Assembly (NCBI RefSeq): GCF_022865125.1
Contig: NZ_CP094833.1
Coordinates: 33,479 to 97,478 of the forward strand
Origin: Acuticoccus sp. I52.16.1
GTDB lineage: Bacteria; Pseudomonadota; Alphaproteobacteria; Rhizobiales; Amorphaceae
Length of the DNA stretch: 64,000 nucleotides
Direction: 5' to 3'
The notes under the pieces are model-generated. The model made no database searches. It saw only the letters and a list, made by a program, of their open reading frames with translations, and was not told the origin of the DNA. Every line of letters starts with the position of its first letter. The first letter of the stretch is position 1. This document shows, one piece after another, positions 16,259 through 23,796 of this stretch. A program made the translations under genes and the position numbers.

Positions 16259-17958
16259 GCCGCGCTCTCCGTCGTGGTGGCGGCCGCGAGGCCCGCCCGA
16301 GCCTCCTCCCCGGCCCCGGCCGGCGCCACCACCACCAGCCGTTCCAGCCCCAGCCCCAGCATGCGCGGGTCGCCCGGCGGCTGCGCCAGCGCCGACACCG
16401 CCAGCACCAGCTCGTTGACGTCGCCGCTCCGCCACACGTCGGCGACCGGCACGCGCACCTCGCCCCGCCGCACCAGCGGCGCGCTGGCGACGACGGCGCC
16501 GTTGAGCTCGATCGTCAGCGTCTGCGTCTCGTCCAGGAACGGGTTTTCGCGCACCATCAGCACGAGCGCCTCCGCCGGCCCTTCGGCCCGGAAGACGATG
16601 TCCGCCCGCTCCGAGAGCGACCACACGTGCGTCTCCTCCAGGCCCGCCCAGCCGTGCGCCAGGAGCTTGGCGCTGGCCGCGCTGCGGCTGGAGAAGTGCG
16701 TCTCGCCCGGCCCCAGCAGCGGCGGCTCGCGCTTGGCGAGCGTCTCGAAGCGGAAGCGCCGCAGGGCGAGCGAGACGTAGCGCTCCGCCGGCACCGTCTC
16801 CGCCGGGCTCCCCGCCTCGGCGCTCGCTCCCGCGGCCGCCCCCCCGCCTTCACCGGGCGGCACCGCGACGGACCGCACCTCGCCGTGGCGCGGCAGGCAG
16901 TCGACCACGGTCCCCGGGGCCAGCGGCTGCGCCAGCGTCAACGTCAGCGCGAACGGCCCCCGCGGCACCCCCTGCATCGCGACCACCTTGCCCGCGACGC
17001 GCAGCTCCAGGCTCTGGTCGGCGAGGTCGTTGTGCCCCTCCAGGACGAGGGTGTGCGCGCGCCCGCCGCTCGGCGTCGCCAGGCGAAAGCCCTCGCCGGC
17101 GCACCAGGCGAGCGGGGGCTCGGCGGCCGGTGCGCCGTTGGCGTGCGGCGGGCGAGGCGGCCGAGGCGGGCGCGCCAGCACACCGTCCACGATCGCCCCG
17201 TTCATCGGGCTGGTGGACGGGAAAGGCGGCGCCCCGCCGCCCGGATAGAAGTGGTCGTCGATCGCGTCCGGGTCCTGCGAGTGGCGCCGGTAGAGGGCGC
17301 AGAACTCCATCCGGCAGCGCGCATGGCGGCGGATCGACATGCCGCCGCCGGCGTAGAGCGAGACGATCTCGTCGATATATTGCATGCGCGCGCCGCGGTC
17401 GTAGGCGGTCAGCAGGAAGGCGTGGTCGGCGCAGATCTCGTAGGCGGTGTCGTAGCCGTGCGCCTCGAGCAGCGAGGCGCGCGTGAAGGTCGCCTGATGG
17501 CCGGGGATCTTCGCCAGCCACGCCTCGCAGACGTCCCCGCGCCGCAGCGTCTCGCGCAGCGCCGCATAGTCGGCCGAGCGCGCCAGCGTGTGCCGCCCGC
17601 CGTCGACGTAGAGGTGGTCGCCGTAGAGGATGTCCGGATCGCCGACGCGCCGCGCCCAGATCGTCGACAGCGTGCTGCGGGCGTGGAACCGGTCGCCCGC
17701 ATTCATGAAGAGCACATACTCGTTGGAGGCCATCTGCGCGGCCTCGTTCATGGCGTAGAAGATGCCCGCGTCGAAGGTGGTGGCGACCTTGTCGATCTCT
17801 CCGGCGTAGCGGGCGAGGACCTCGGGAGTGCGGTCCCAGCTGGTACCGTCGACGACGATCGTCTCGACGTCCGCGAAGTCCTGCTGCAGGACGCTCTCGA
17901 GAGTCGCCGGCAGCAGGTCCGCCGCGTTCAGCGCGACGGTGATGATGGTGAAACTCAT
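16255..17958 (-). CDS. Family 2 glycosyltransferase with C-terminal beta-sandwich extension
   Basis: 567 residues. The N-terminal 230 residues form a GT-A domain: FTIITVALNAADLLPATLESV, VVDGTSWDRTPEVL, FDAGIFYAMNEAA and LFMNAGDRF. This is the WcaA/colanic-acid-like pattern with NAGD in the metal-binding loop. The remaining 330 residues are Ala/Pro-rich with beta-sheet-like segments (ELRVAGKVVAMQGV, LTIELNGAVVASAPL), perhaps a carbohydrate-binding module. Transcription runs leftward into the GT4-like gene with an ATGA overlap. Palindromic elements precede it at 18010-18042. Confidence 0.88.
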   Translation of the reverse strand: MSFTIITVALNAADLLPATLESVLQQDFADVETIVVDGTSWDRTPEVLARYAGEIDKVATTFDAGIFYAMNEAAQMASNEYVLFMNAGDRFHARSTLSTIWARRVGDPDILYGDHLYVDGGRHTLARSADYAALRETLRRGDVCEAWLAKIPGHQATFTRASLLEAHGYDTAYEICADHAFLLTAYDRGARMQYIDEIVSLYAGGGMSIRRHARCRMEFCALYRRHSQDPDAIDDHFYPGGGAPPFPSTSPMNGAIVDGVLARPPRPPRPPHANGAPAAEPPLAWCAGEGFRLATPSGGRAHTLVLEGHNDLADQSLELRVAGKVVAMQGVPRGPFALTLTLAQPLAPGTVVDCLPRHGEVRSVAVPPGEGGGAAAGASAEAGSPAETVPAERYVSLALRRFRFETLAKREPPLLGPGETHFSSRSAASAKLLAHGWAGLEETHVWSLSERADIVFRAEGPAEALVLMVRENPFLDETQTLTIELNGAVVASAPLVRRGEVRVPVADVWRSGDVNELVLAVSALAQPPGDPRMLGLGLERLVVVAPAGAGEEARAGLAAATTTESAA

Positions 17959-18009
17959 GGCCCCCCTCGATCAACGCCGCCGCCCCCCGGCCGCGAACAT
18001 TGCTTGAGC

Positions 18010-18042
18010 GATTTATAAATCACCTTTTGCCTACGTCGTAGG
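18010..18042. promoter_or_regulatory. Two adjacent palindromes upstream of the GT2 operon
   Basis: GATTTATAAATC (18010-18021) is a perfect 12-bp palindrome. CCTACGTCGTAGG (18030-18042) is a 13-bp one with a central base. Both sit 52-84 bp upstream of the minus-strand GT2 start, in an AT-richer patch of an otherwise GC-rich window. They could be a promoter/operator pair. Confidence 0.4.
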
Positions 18043-18224
18043 CCGTCGCATCCGCCAAGGCCAGCGCCCCATCCCTCCTCGCGCCCATCCCTTTTCGTGC
18101 TGCGTCCCTCCGGACCGGCGCGCAGAGGGGGCCGTCGCGGGGCGTCCTTCGGATCCGCCACGGACATCGAGACACGCCGGGCATCGGGACACGCCGGGCA
18201 CCAACCGGTGCGGCCGCTCGGCTC
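18043..18224. other. Rest of the divergent GT2-ZIP intergenic region
   Basis: No gene is apparent. A 17-bp direct repeat of the type CATCGRGACACGCCGGG occurs twice around 18165-18198. Confidence 0.4.
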
Positions 18225-18276
18225 TTGGCCGGGACGCGCGGCCTCATATATAAGAATTGGTCTAATTAAAATATTC
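18225..18276 (+). promoter_or_regulatory. Promoter with Irr/Fur-like operator in front of the ZIP transporter gene
   Basis: TTGGCC (18225-18230), an 18-bp spacer and TATAAG (18249-18254) make a plausible sigma-70-type promoter. Overlapping the -10, ATAAGAA-TTG-GTCTAAT (18250-18266) agrees at about 10 of 14 informative positions with the rhizobial iron control element TTTAGAA-N3-TTCTAAA. The strongly AT-rich stretch is exceptional here. Metal regulation is inferred. Confidence 0.45.
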
Positions 18277-18289
18277 GAGGTCGGCTCGC

Positions 18290-19021
18290 ATGAGTGGCGC
18301 CACCGTCTTCGCCCTGGCGCTCCTGACCGCCCTCGCGACCGGGCTCGGCGCCCTGCCGTTCGCGCTCGTGACCGGGATCGCCCGGCACCGGCTGGGGCTG
18401 GCCGACGCTCTCGCCGCGGGGCTGATGCTGGCCGCCAGCGTGGTCCTTCTCCTGGAGGGCTTCCCGCACGGGGCCGGCTTCACCGCGGCGGGCGCAGCCA
18501 CGGGCGTCCTCGCCGTCCTCCTCACCCGGCGCCTTCTGGCCCGCCACGATCATCTCGAGGTCGGCGCGCTGCACGGCGCCGACGCGCGCCGCGCCGTCCT
18601 CATCGTCGGGGTGATGACGGCGCACTCCTTCGCCGAGGGCATCGGCGTCGGCGTCGCCTATGGCGGCGGCGAGGCGCTGGGTCTCTTCGTCACCGCCGCG
18701 ATCGCGCTGCAGAACGTGCCGGAGGGGCTGGCCATCGCCCTCGTCCTGGTGCCCTCGGGGGTCTCGGTGGGGCGCGCGGCGGGGTGGGCCGTGGTGTCGA
18801 GCCTGCCGCAGCCGCTGTTCGCGGTGCCGGCCTTCCTGGCGGTCGAGGCGTTCGCCCAGGCGCTCCCCTTCGGCCTCGGCTTCGCCGCCGGGGCGATGGT
18901 GGCGATGGCCCTCGCCGACCTCCTGGTCGACGCGGTTCGCCTGTCCGGATGGCGTGCCGCCCCGGTCTGCCTCGCGGCGACGGGCATGGGCCTGGCGGTC
19001 GATTTCGCGCTCGTCCCCTGA
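18290..19021 (+). CDS. ZIP-family metal cation transporter
   Basis: 243 residues, a polytopic inner-membrane protein of about eight hydrophobic segments. Diagnostic ZIP motifs are TAHSFAEGIGVG in the fourth membrane segment and ALQNVPEGLAIALVL in the fifth, carrying the His/Asn/Glu metal ligands. The His-containing loop between segments 3 and 4 is short. Size and motifs resemble ZupT/GufA-like importers of zinc, iron or manganese. The upstream AT-rich promoter carries an Irr/Fur-like operator, which would suit iron or broad divalent uptake. The actual metal cannot be read from the sequence. Confidence 0.9.
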   Translation: MSGATVFALALLTALATGLGALPFALVTGIARHRLGLADALAAGLMLAASVVLLLEGFPHGAGFTAAGAATGVLAVLLTRRLLARHDHLEVGALHGADARRAVLIVGVMTAHSFAEGIGVGVAYGGGEALGLFVTAAIALQNVPEGLAIALVLVPSGVSVGRAAGWAVVSSLPQPLFAVPAFLAVEAFAQALPFGLGFAAGAMVAMALADLLVDAVRLSGWRAAPVCLAATGMGLAVDFALVP

Positions 19022-19022
19022 C

Positions 19023-19085
19023 CCCGGCCCTGACCCTGCCCCCGACCCGGCCCTGGCCCCGACCCGGCCCTGGCCCCGACCCCTC
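19023..19085. repeat. 17-bp tandem repeat after the ZIP gene
   Basis: Units of CCCGACCCGGCCCTGGC at 19041-19057 and 19058-19074, a partial third copy, and degenerate flanking copies from 19023. Confidence 0.8.
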
Positions 19086-19171
19086 GCGCGGAGGGCGGCC
19101 GAATTCCATCTGACCACCGCCGGCCTAGTATGTTAGGGCTGGTGCACATCGTTTTCGTGGAGGAGCCCCGC

Positions 19172-20158
19172 GTGTCACAACCGACAAGCCCCGAGTATTC
19201 GCTGGCCGGAAAGCGCGTCTGGGTGGCCGGGCATCGCGGCATGGTCGGCGGGGCGATCGTGCGCCAGCTGCAGGAGCGCGACGTCGCCGTGCTGACCGCC
19301 TCGCGCACCGAGTGCGACCTGCGCGACGCCGCCGCCGTCGCCCGTTGGATGGAGGCCAACCGGCCCGACGCCGTGGTGATCGCCGCCGCCAAGGTGGGCG
19401 GGATCCTCGCCAACGACACCTACCCGGTCGATTTCCTGCAGGACAACCTGCTGATCCAGACCAACATCATCAAGTCCGCCTTCGACACCAAGGTCGAGAA
19501 GCTCCTGTTCCTCGGCTCGTCCTGCATCTACCCCAAGTTCGCCGACCAGCCGATCACCGAGGACAGCCTGCTGACCGGCCCGCTGGAGCCGACCAACGAG
19601 TGGTACGCGATCGCCAAGATCGCCGGCATCAAGCTCGCCCAGGCCTACCAGAAGCAGTATGGCTGCCGGTACATCTCGGCGATGCCGACCAACCTTTACG
19701 GACCGGGCGACAACTTCGACCTCTCCTCCAGCCACGTCATCCCGGCGCTGATGAGGAAGGCCCACCAGGCCAAGGTCGACGGGGCGCCCGGCTTCGAGGT
19801 GTGGGGCTCGGGCACCCCCCGGCGCGAGTTCCTGCACGTCGACGATCTCGCCCGCGGCTGCGTCTTCCTGCTGGAGCACTACGAGGGCTTCGAGCACGTC
19901 AACATCGGCTCCGGCACGGACCTGCCGATCAGGGACCTGGCGCTGGAGATCGCCCGCGTCGTCGGCTGCGGCGAGGATCTCACCTTCGACCGCTCCAAGC
20001 CCGACGGCACCCCGCGCAAGCTGATGTCGGGCGACCGGATCGCCGCGCTCGGCTGGGCCCCGCAGATCTCCCTCGCCGAGGGCCTCGCCTCGACCTATCG
20101 ATGGTTCCTGGAGAACGCCGACGCCCTGCCGCAGCGCACCACCGAAATGGCGCGCTGA
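19172..20158 (+). CDS. fcl: GDP-L-fucose synthase
   Basis: 328 residues from GTG 19172. This start is preferred over ATG 19130 because GGAGGAG lies six bases upstream. The enzyme epimerises and reduces GDP-4-keto-6-deoxymannose to GDP-L-fucose. Seen: the NADP-binding VAGHRGMVGGAI loop, AAKVGGILAN, the GSSCIYPK catalytic Ser/Cys region, NEWYAIAKIAG with the Tyr/Lys pair, and NLYGPGDNFD. All are hallmarks of Fcl/WcaG. The partner GDP-mannose 4,6-dehydratase (gmd) is not in the window. Confidence 0.95.
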   Translation: MSQPTSPEYSLAGKRVWVAGHRGMVGGAIVRQLQERDVAVLTASRTECDLRDAAAVARWMEANRPDAVVIAAAKVGGILANDTYPVDFLQDNLLIQTNIIKSAFDTKVEKLLFLGSSCIYPKFADQPITEDSLLTGPLEPTNEWYAIAKIAGIKLAQAYQKQYGCRYISAMPTNLYGPGDNFDLSSSHVIPALMRKAHQAKVDGAPGFEVWGSGTPRREFLHVDDLARGCVFLLEHYEGFEHVNIGSGTDLPIRDLALEIARVVGCGEDLTFDRSKPDGTPRKLMSGDRIAALGWAPQISLAEGLASTYRWFLENADALPQRTTEMAR

Positions 20159-20224
20159 GACCCGAAGCGCCCGCCGGCGGTCGAGTGGCGGTCGAGACGT
20201 GGCGGTCGATATGGGGCCGGGGAA

Positions 20225-20240
20225 GTTGTCAGCTGACAAC
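20225..20240. other. parS-like RepB binding site 3
   Basis: GTTGTCAGCTGACAAC is a perfect 16-bp palindrome fitting GTTNNNNGCNNNNAAC, located between the convergent fcl and bphP genes. Confidence 0.85.
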
Positions 20241-20248
20241 TCGCAGCG

Positions 20249-22855
20249 TCAGCCGCGGCGCCCGGCCACCTTCGACAGCGCCTCGATCACGTCCTCGGCC
20301 GAGTAGGGCTTCTTGACCGAGAGCGTGCCCGGCCGCGCCTCGGCCGGCAGGTCCAGCGTCTCGCCGTAGCCCGTCACGAACACGTACGGCACGCCCTTGG
20401 CGTTGAGCGGGTCGATCAGCGCGAAGCTCGTCTCGCCGCCCAGGTTCACGTCCAGCATCGCGACGTCGATCGTCTCCTCGGCGACGATGCGCATCGCGTC
20501 GGCGAGGCTCATCGCGGTGAAGACGTTGCCCAGCCCCCTCTCCAGGAGCAGCTGCTCGGCGTCGAGCGCCATGATCATGTTGTCCTCCACCAGGAGGGCG
20601 GTCATCCCGGCGAGGCCCTCCGGCGCGGGCGTCGCCGGCAGCGGCGCGGGCGCCGGCGCGGCGTTCGAGGTGCCCATCGAGATCACCTTCCCCGGCAGCA
20701 CGAAGCGCGCCTCCAGCCCCTTCAGCCGCCAGTTGAGGCTGGCCTCGCCGCCCAGCTCGTGCGGGATCGAGCGTTCGATGATGGTCGAGCCGAAGCCGCG
20801 CCGCGTCGGCGCCTGGACCGGCGGCCCGCCGCTCTCGCGCCAGTCGATGACGCAGCAGGAGCGCTCGTCGATCGCCCAGTCGACATGGACGACGCCGGTG
20901 GAATCGGACAGCGCACCGTACTTGGCCGAGTTCGTGACCATCTCGTGCATCACCAAGGCGAGCGTGGAGAAGGCCTCGGCGTTGACGAGGACCGGCGGTC
21001 CCGACAGCTCCACCCGCCCGGCCTTCTCGCCGACATAGGCCTCCGCCTCGGTGCGCACGAGGCCCTCCAGGCTCTGCGCCGCGAACGAGGCGTCGGTGAT
21101 CTGGTCGTGCGCGCGCGCCAGCGCCTGGATGCGTCCGCCGATGATCTGCGCGAAGTCGTTCACCGAGGTGGCGCTGCCGCGGCTCTGCAGCACCACGGCG
21201 CGGATCACCGCCAGGATGTTGCGCACCCGGTGATTGAGCTCGGCGATCAGGAGCTCCTGGCGCTGCGAGGCGACCTCCCTGAGCCGCTCGTTCTCCTCGT
21301 TGAAGCGCAAGAGCACTTCCATGATCGCCACGCGCAGCGCCTCGGCCGACTTCTGCTCCGACACGCTCCACGCCGCGGACTTGCCGCGCACCGTCTCCTG
21401 CCACGCCTCGAAGCTCTTGCGCGGCGAGAGGCGCGGCCCGTTGGGCCCGAACGTGGTCTCCTTGTGCGACGGGTCGCCCGCCCAGGTGACGGTGCGGGCG
21501 ATCTCGCGGCGGAAGAAGATCAGGTAGTCCCGCGGCGTGCGCGAGATCGGCACCGCGATCAGCCCGGCCGCCCGGTCGACGAACTCCGCCGCCTTGGGAT
21601 AGACCGCCGACAGCTCGTCCGTGACGTAGACCCGGCTCGCCGCCGCGCGGTTGAGGAAGCGCGCCAGGCCCGGCATGTCGTCGGGGAAGGGGCAGGTGCC
21701 GACGGTGCGCACCCGCCCCTCCGACCACACCGCGAACCCGTCCGAGGGGATCATCTCGCGAAAGTCGGAGGCGAAGTTGATGAGCTGGTCGGGCGAGGGC
21801 GAGGTCGAGACCAGCCGCCCCACCACGCGGTCGTGCAGGTCCCGCGCCGCCTCCTCGGTCTGGCGCATCTCCTTGGCGAGGCGCCCCTCGATGACGAGGG
21901 CGACGATCTGCCCGAAGAGCTCCAGCACCGAGCGCAGCTCCATCGAGAGCCGCCGCGGCGCGTAGTGGTGCAGCGCGAAGAGGCCCCACAATTCGCCGCC
22001 GATCACGATCGAGATCGAGAACGAGGCGCCGACGCCCATGTTGGTGAGATACTCGATGTGGATCGGCGACACCGCCCGCGTCACCGACAGCGAGAGGTCC
22101 AGCACCGTCCCGTCCGGGTCGATCCCCGGCACGACCGGCACCGTCTCGCCGCCGACGTCGGCGATGATGCGGGTGCGGTTCTTGACGTAGAGCCGGCGCG
22201 CCTGGGTGGGGATGTCGCTCGCCGGATAGTTGAGGCCGAGGAAGGGCTCGATGCCGCGCCGCGCCGCCTCGGCGACGACCGCGCCCGAGCCGTCGGGGGC
22301 GAAGCGGTAGAGCATTACCCGGTCGAACCCGGTGACGGCGCGCAGCTGGCGCACCGCCTCGGTGGTGAGCGCCTCCAGCGAGATGCAGCGCTCGATGCGC
22401 CCGATCATCGTCTTGACCAGCGTGCCGGAGCTCGCCGCCGACATCGTGCACGGCTCGGCCTCCACCACGATGGAGTGGCGCACGATGTGGATCGCGAGGT
22501 CGAAGCGGCGGCCGTCGTTGAAGAGGTCGATGCCGAAGATGCGCTCCGAACCCTCGCCGGGGCTGAGGCCCTGCAGGCGGTCGCGGATGTCGTGCACGCT
22601 GGAGGGGGGCAGCAGCTCGGTGAGCGGCAGGCCGAGGCAGTCGTCCGCCGAGCGCCCGGCGATCTCGCCGATGTTGGCCGAGACGTGCTGGACCAGCCAG
22701 TCCATGGAGACGGCGAAGAGGTAGCCGAACGGCTGGATCCGCCCCAGCAGGTGGATCGGCTCCCGGTCGCAGTTCGACAGATCGACGGAGAAGGCCTCTG
22801 CGTCGTTCTTCGGGGCGTCGTTCTTCGGGGCGCCGTCCGGAGCGTCGCTCGTCAT
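20249..22855 (-). CDS. bphP: Bacteriophytochrome: PAS-GAF-PHY photosensor, HWE histidine kinase and response-regulator domain
   Basis: 868 residues. The biliverdin-binding cysteine sits near the N-terminus (DLSNCDREPIHLLGRIQPFGY, about residue 28). PASDIP in the GAF domain (LNYPASDIPTQARRLYV) and the PHY region follow (FAVWSEGRVRTVG; FFRREIARTVTWAG). The kinase has the HWE/HisKA_2 H-box LIAELNHRVRNILAVIR and N-box LVMHEMVTNSAKYGALS. A receiver domain is fused at the C-terminus (LLVEDNMIM, Asp in DVAMLDVN, Lys in VKKPYS). The ATG overlaps the heme oxygenase stop (ATGA), so light sensor and chromophore synthesis are coupled. Output targets are not evident. Confidence 0.95.
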   Translation of the reverse strand: MTSDAPDGAPKNDAPKNDAEAFSVDLSNCDREPIHLLGRIQPFGYLFAVSMDWLVQHVSANIGEIAGRSADDCLGLPLTELLPPSSVHDIRDRLQGLSPGEGSERIFGIDLFNDGRRFDLAIHIVRHSIVVEAEPCTMSAASSGTLVKTMIGRIERCISLEALTTEAVRQLRAVTGFDRVMLYRFAPDGSGAVVAEAARRGIEPFLGLNYPASDIPTQARRLYVKNRTRIIADVGGETVPVVPGIDPDGTVLDLSLSVTRAVSPIHIEYLTNMGVGASFSISIVIGGELWGLFALHHYAPRRLSMELRSVLELFGQIVALVIEGRLAKEMRQTEEAARDLHDRVVGRLVSTSPSPDQLINFASDFREMIPSDGFAVWSEGRVRTVGTCPFPDDMPGLARFLNRAAASRVYVTDELSAVYPKAAEFVDRAAGLIAVPISRTPRDYLIFFRREIARTVTWAGDPSHKETTFGPNGPRLSPRKSFEAWQETVRGKSAAWSVSEQKSAEALRVAIMEVLLRFNEENERLREVASQRQELLIAELNHRVRNILAVIRAVVLQSRGSATSVNDFAQIIGGRIQALARAHDQITDASFAAQSLEGLVRTEAEAYVGEKAGRVELSGPPVLVNAEAFSTLALVMHEMVTNSAKYGALSDSTGVVHVDWAIDERSCCVIDWRESGGPPVQAPTRRGFGSTIIERSIPHELGGEASLNWRLKGLEARFVLPGKVISMGTSNAAPAPAPLPATPAPEGLAGMTALLVEDNMIMALDAEQLLLERGLGNVFTAMSLADAMRIVAEETIDVAMLDVNLGGETSFALIDPLNAKGVPYVFVTGYGETLDLPAEARPGTLSVKKPYSAEDVIEALSKVAGRRG
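22806..22835. repeat. 15-bp tandem repeat at the bphP N-terminus
   Basis: Two near-identical units (22806-22820, 22821-22835) encode APKND twice, just before the chromophore-binding PAS domain. Confidence 0.8.
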
Positions 22856-23502
22856 GGCGCGGGGCCGTCGGTCAGTGCGCTTGCCCTTTCGAATAGCTTG
22901 AAGGCAGCGTGTGCCGCGGCCGCCGTCCGCTCGACGTCGCAGGGGTCGAGGCGTGCGCTCAAGGCGTCGAACGCGGCAAAGACAGGCCCGGAGGCCGCGG
23001 CAGCTGCCGTCAAGTAGGCGATGGCCGGTTCGCTCCCATCCTGCCGCCGGCTCCATCCTTTCAGGATCATGCGGGCGCCGAGCCTCGAACCGTCTAGGAC
23101 ATAGACAACCCCGGTCGCCTCTGGAAGCCCTCGCCCGAGGCCCGCGAGGCACGCCTCCAGCGGCTCGCGGGCCAGCCGCGCGAGCCCCGCCGCCGCCACG
23201 TCGCTCGCCAGCTCCGCCGCCAGCGGTCGGCGCAGGGCCGCCACCTCCGCCGGCACGAGCGAGGCGTCCCCCGCGCCGGCGCCGGCCAGCCAGCCCTCCA
23301 GGACGGCGTGGCACGCCTCGTTCATGCGCAGGAAGGCCCGGTAGGCCTGCCGCTCGGCCGGGTCGGTGAGCGCGGCGAAGCGCTGGTCGAGCGTGCCGTG
23401 CGCCTCGGCCGTCGCGCCGCGCAGCCGGCGCCGCAACGCTCCGGGGTCGACCGGTGCGGGGCGGGGCGCGGAGCAGGGGGCGAGAAGGGTGGGATGGAAC
23501 AT
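22852..23502 (-). CDS. bphO: Biliverdin-producing heme oxygenase
   Basis: 216 residues, usual for bacterial heme oxygenases. The proximal-His helix is GATAEAHGTLDQRF (His about 35), the distal region includes VVYVLDGSRLGARMI, and the remainder is helical. It cleaves heme to biliverdin IX-alpha, the chromophore of the phytochrome encoded directly downstream with a 4-bp overlap. A side effect is heme-iron release. The presumed promoter region (23503-23700) carries repeated CATGTCC elements. Confidence 0.9.
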   Translation of the reverse strand: MFHPTLLAPCSAPRPAPVDPGALRRRLRGATAEAHGTLDQRFAALTDPAERQAYRAFLRMNEACHAVLEGWLAGAGAGDASLVPAEVAALRRPLAAELASDVAAAGLARLAREPLEACLAGLGRGLPEATGVVYVLDGSRLGARMILKGWSRRQDGSEPAIAYLTAAAAASGPVFAAFDALSARLDPCDVERTAAAAHAAFKLFERASALTDGPAP

Positions 23503-23601
23503 GCCTGACCTATCGACCCGCCCGAACTCGTGCGGCGGGAACCATGAGAATAGAAGACGATACCTCTTCGCGTCATCAAGGGGTGCGGTTCGCGCGTCCT
23601 C

Positions 23602-23688
23602 GTCGCATGTCCCCCCGTCACATGTCCCCGTCGCACGTTCCCTTCACATGTCCACATCGGGGGCCGCCCGCGTGCCCGCTCGCATGTC
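23602..23688. repeat. Direct repeats of YCRCATGTCC upstream of bphO
   Basis: GTCGCATGTCC (23602), GTCACATGTCC (23617), a diverged GTCGCACGTTCC (23630), TTCACATGTCC (23643) and CTCGCATGTCC (23678) lie 100-190 bp upstream of bphO. First spacings are 13-15 bp. They could be iterated regulator sites; nothing else is seen in this 294-bp spacer. Confidence 0.55.
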
Positions 23689-23796
23689 CGCCTGCGGGTC
23701 TGCCACGCGGATCGGGCGCAGGTCCACCACGCGCTCGCCGCATGGCTTCCCGGCCGCGGATCGTCCGGGACCCGGCGGACCGCCCTTGCGGGCGGG

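Noticed and set aside
20759-23017. 752-codon plus-strand frame opposite bphP/bphO
   Set aside because: Rich in Arg/His/Asp as expected for antisense of a coding frame; no motif.
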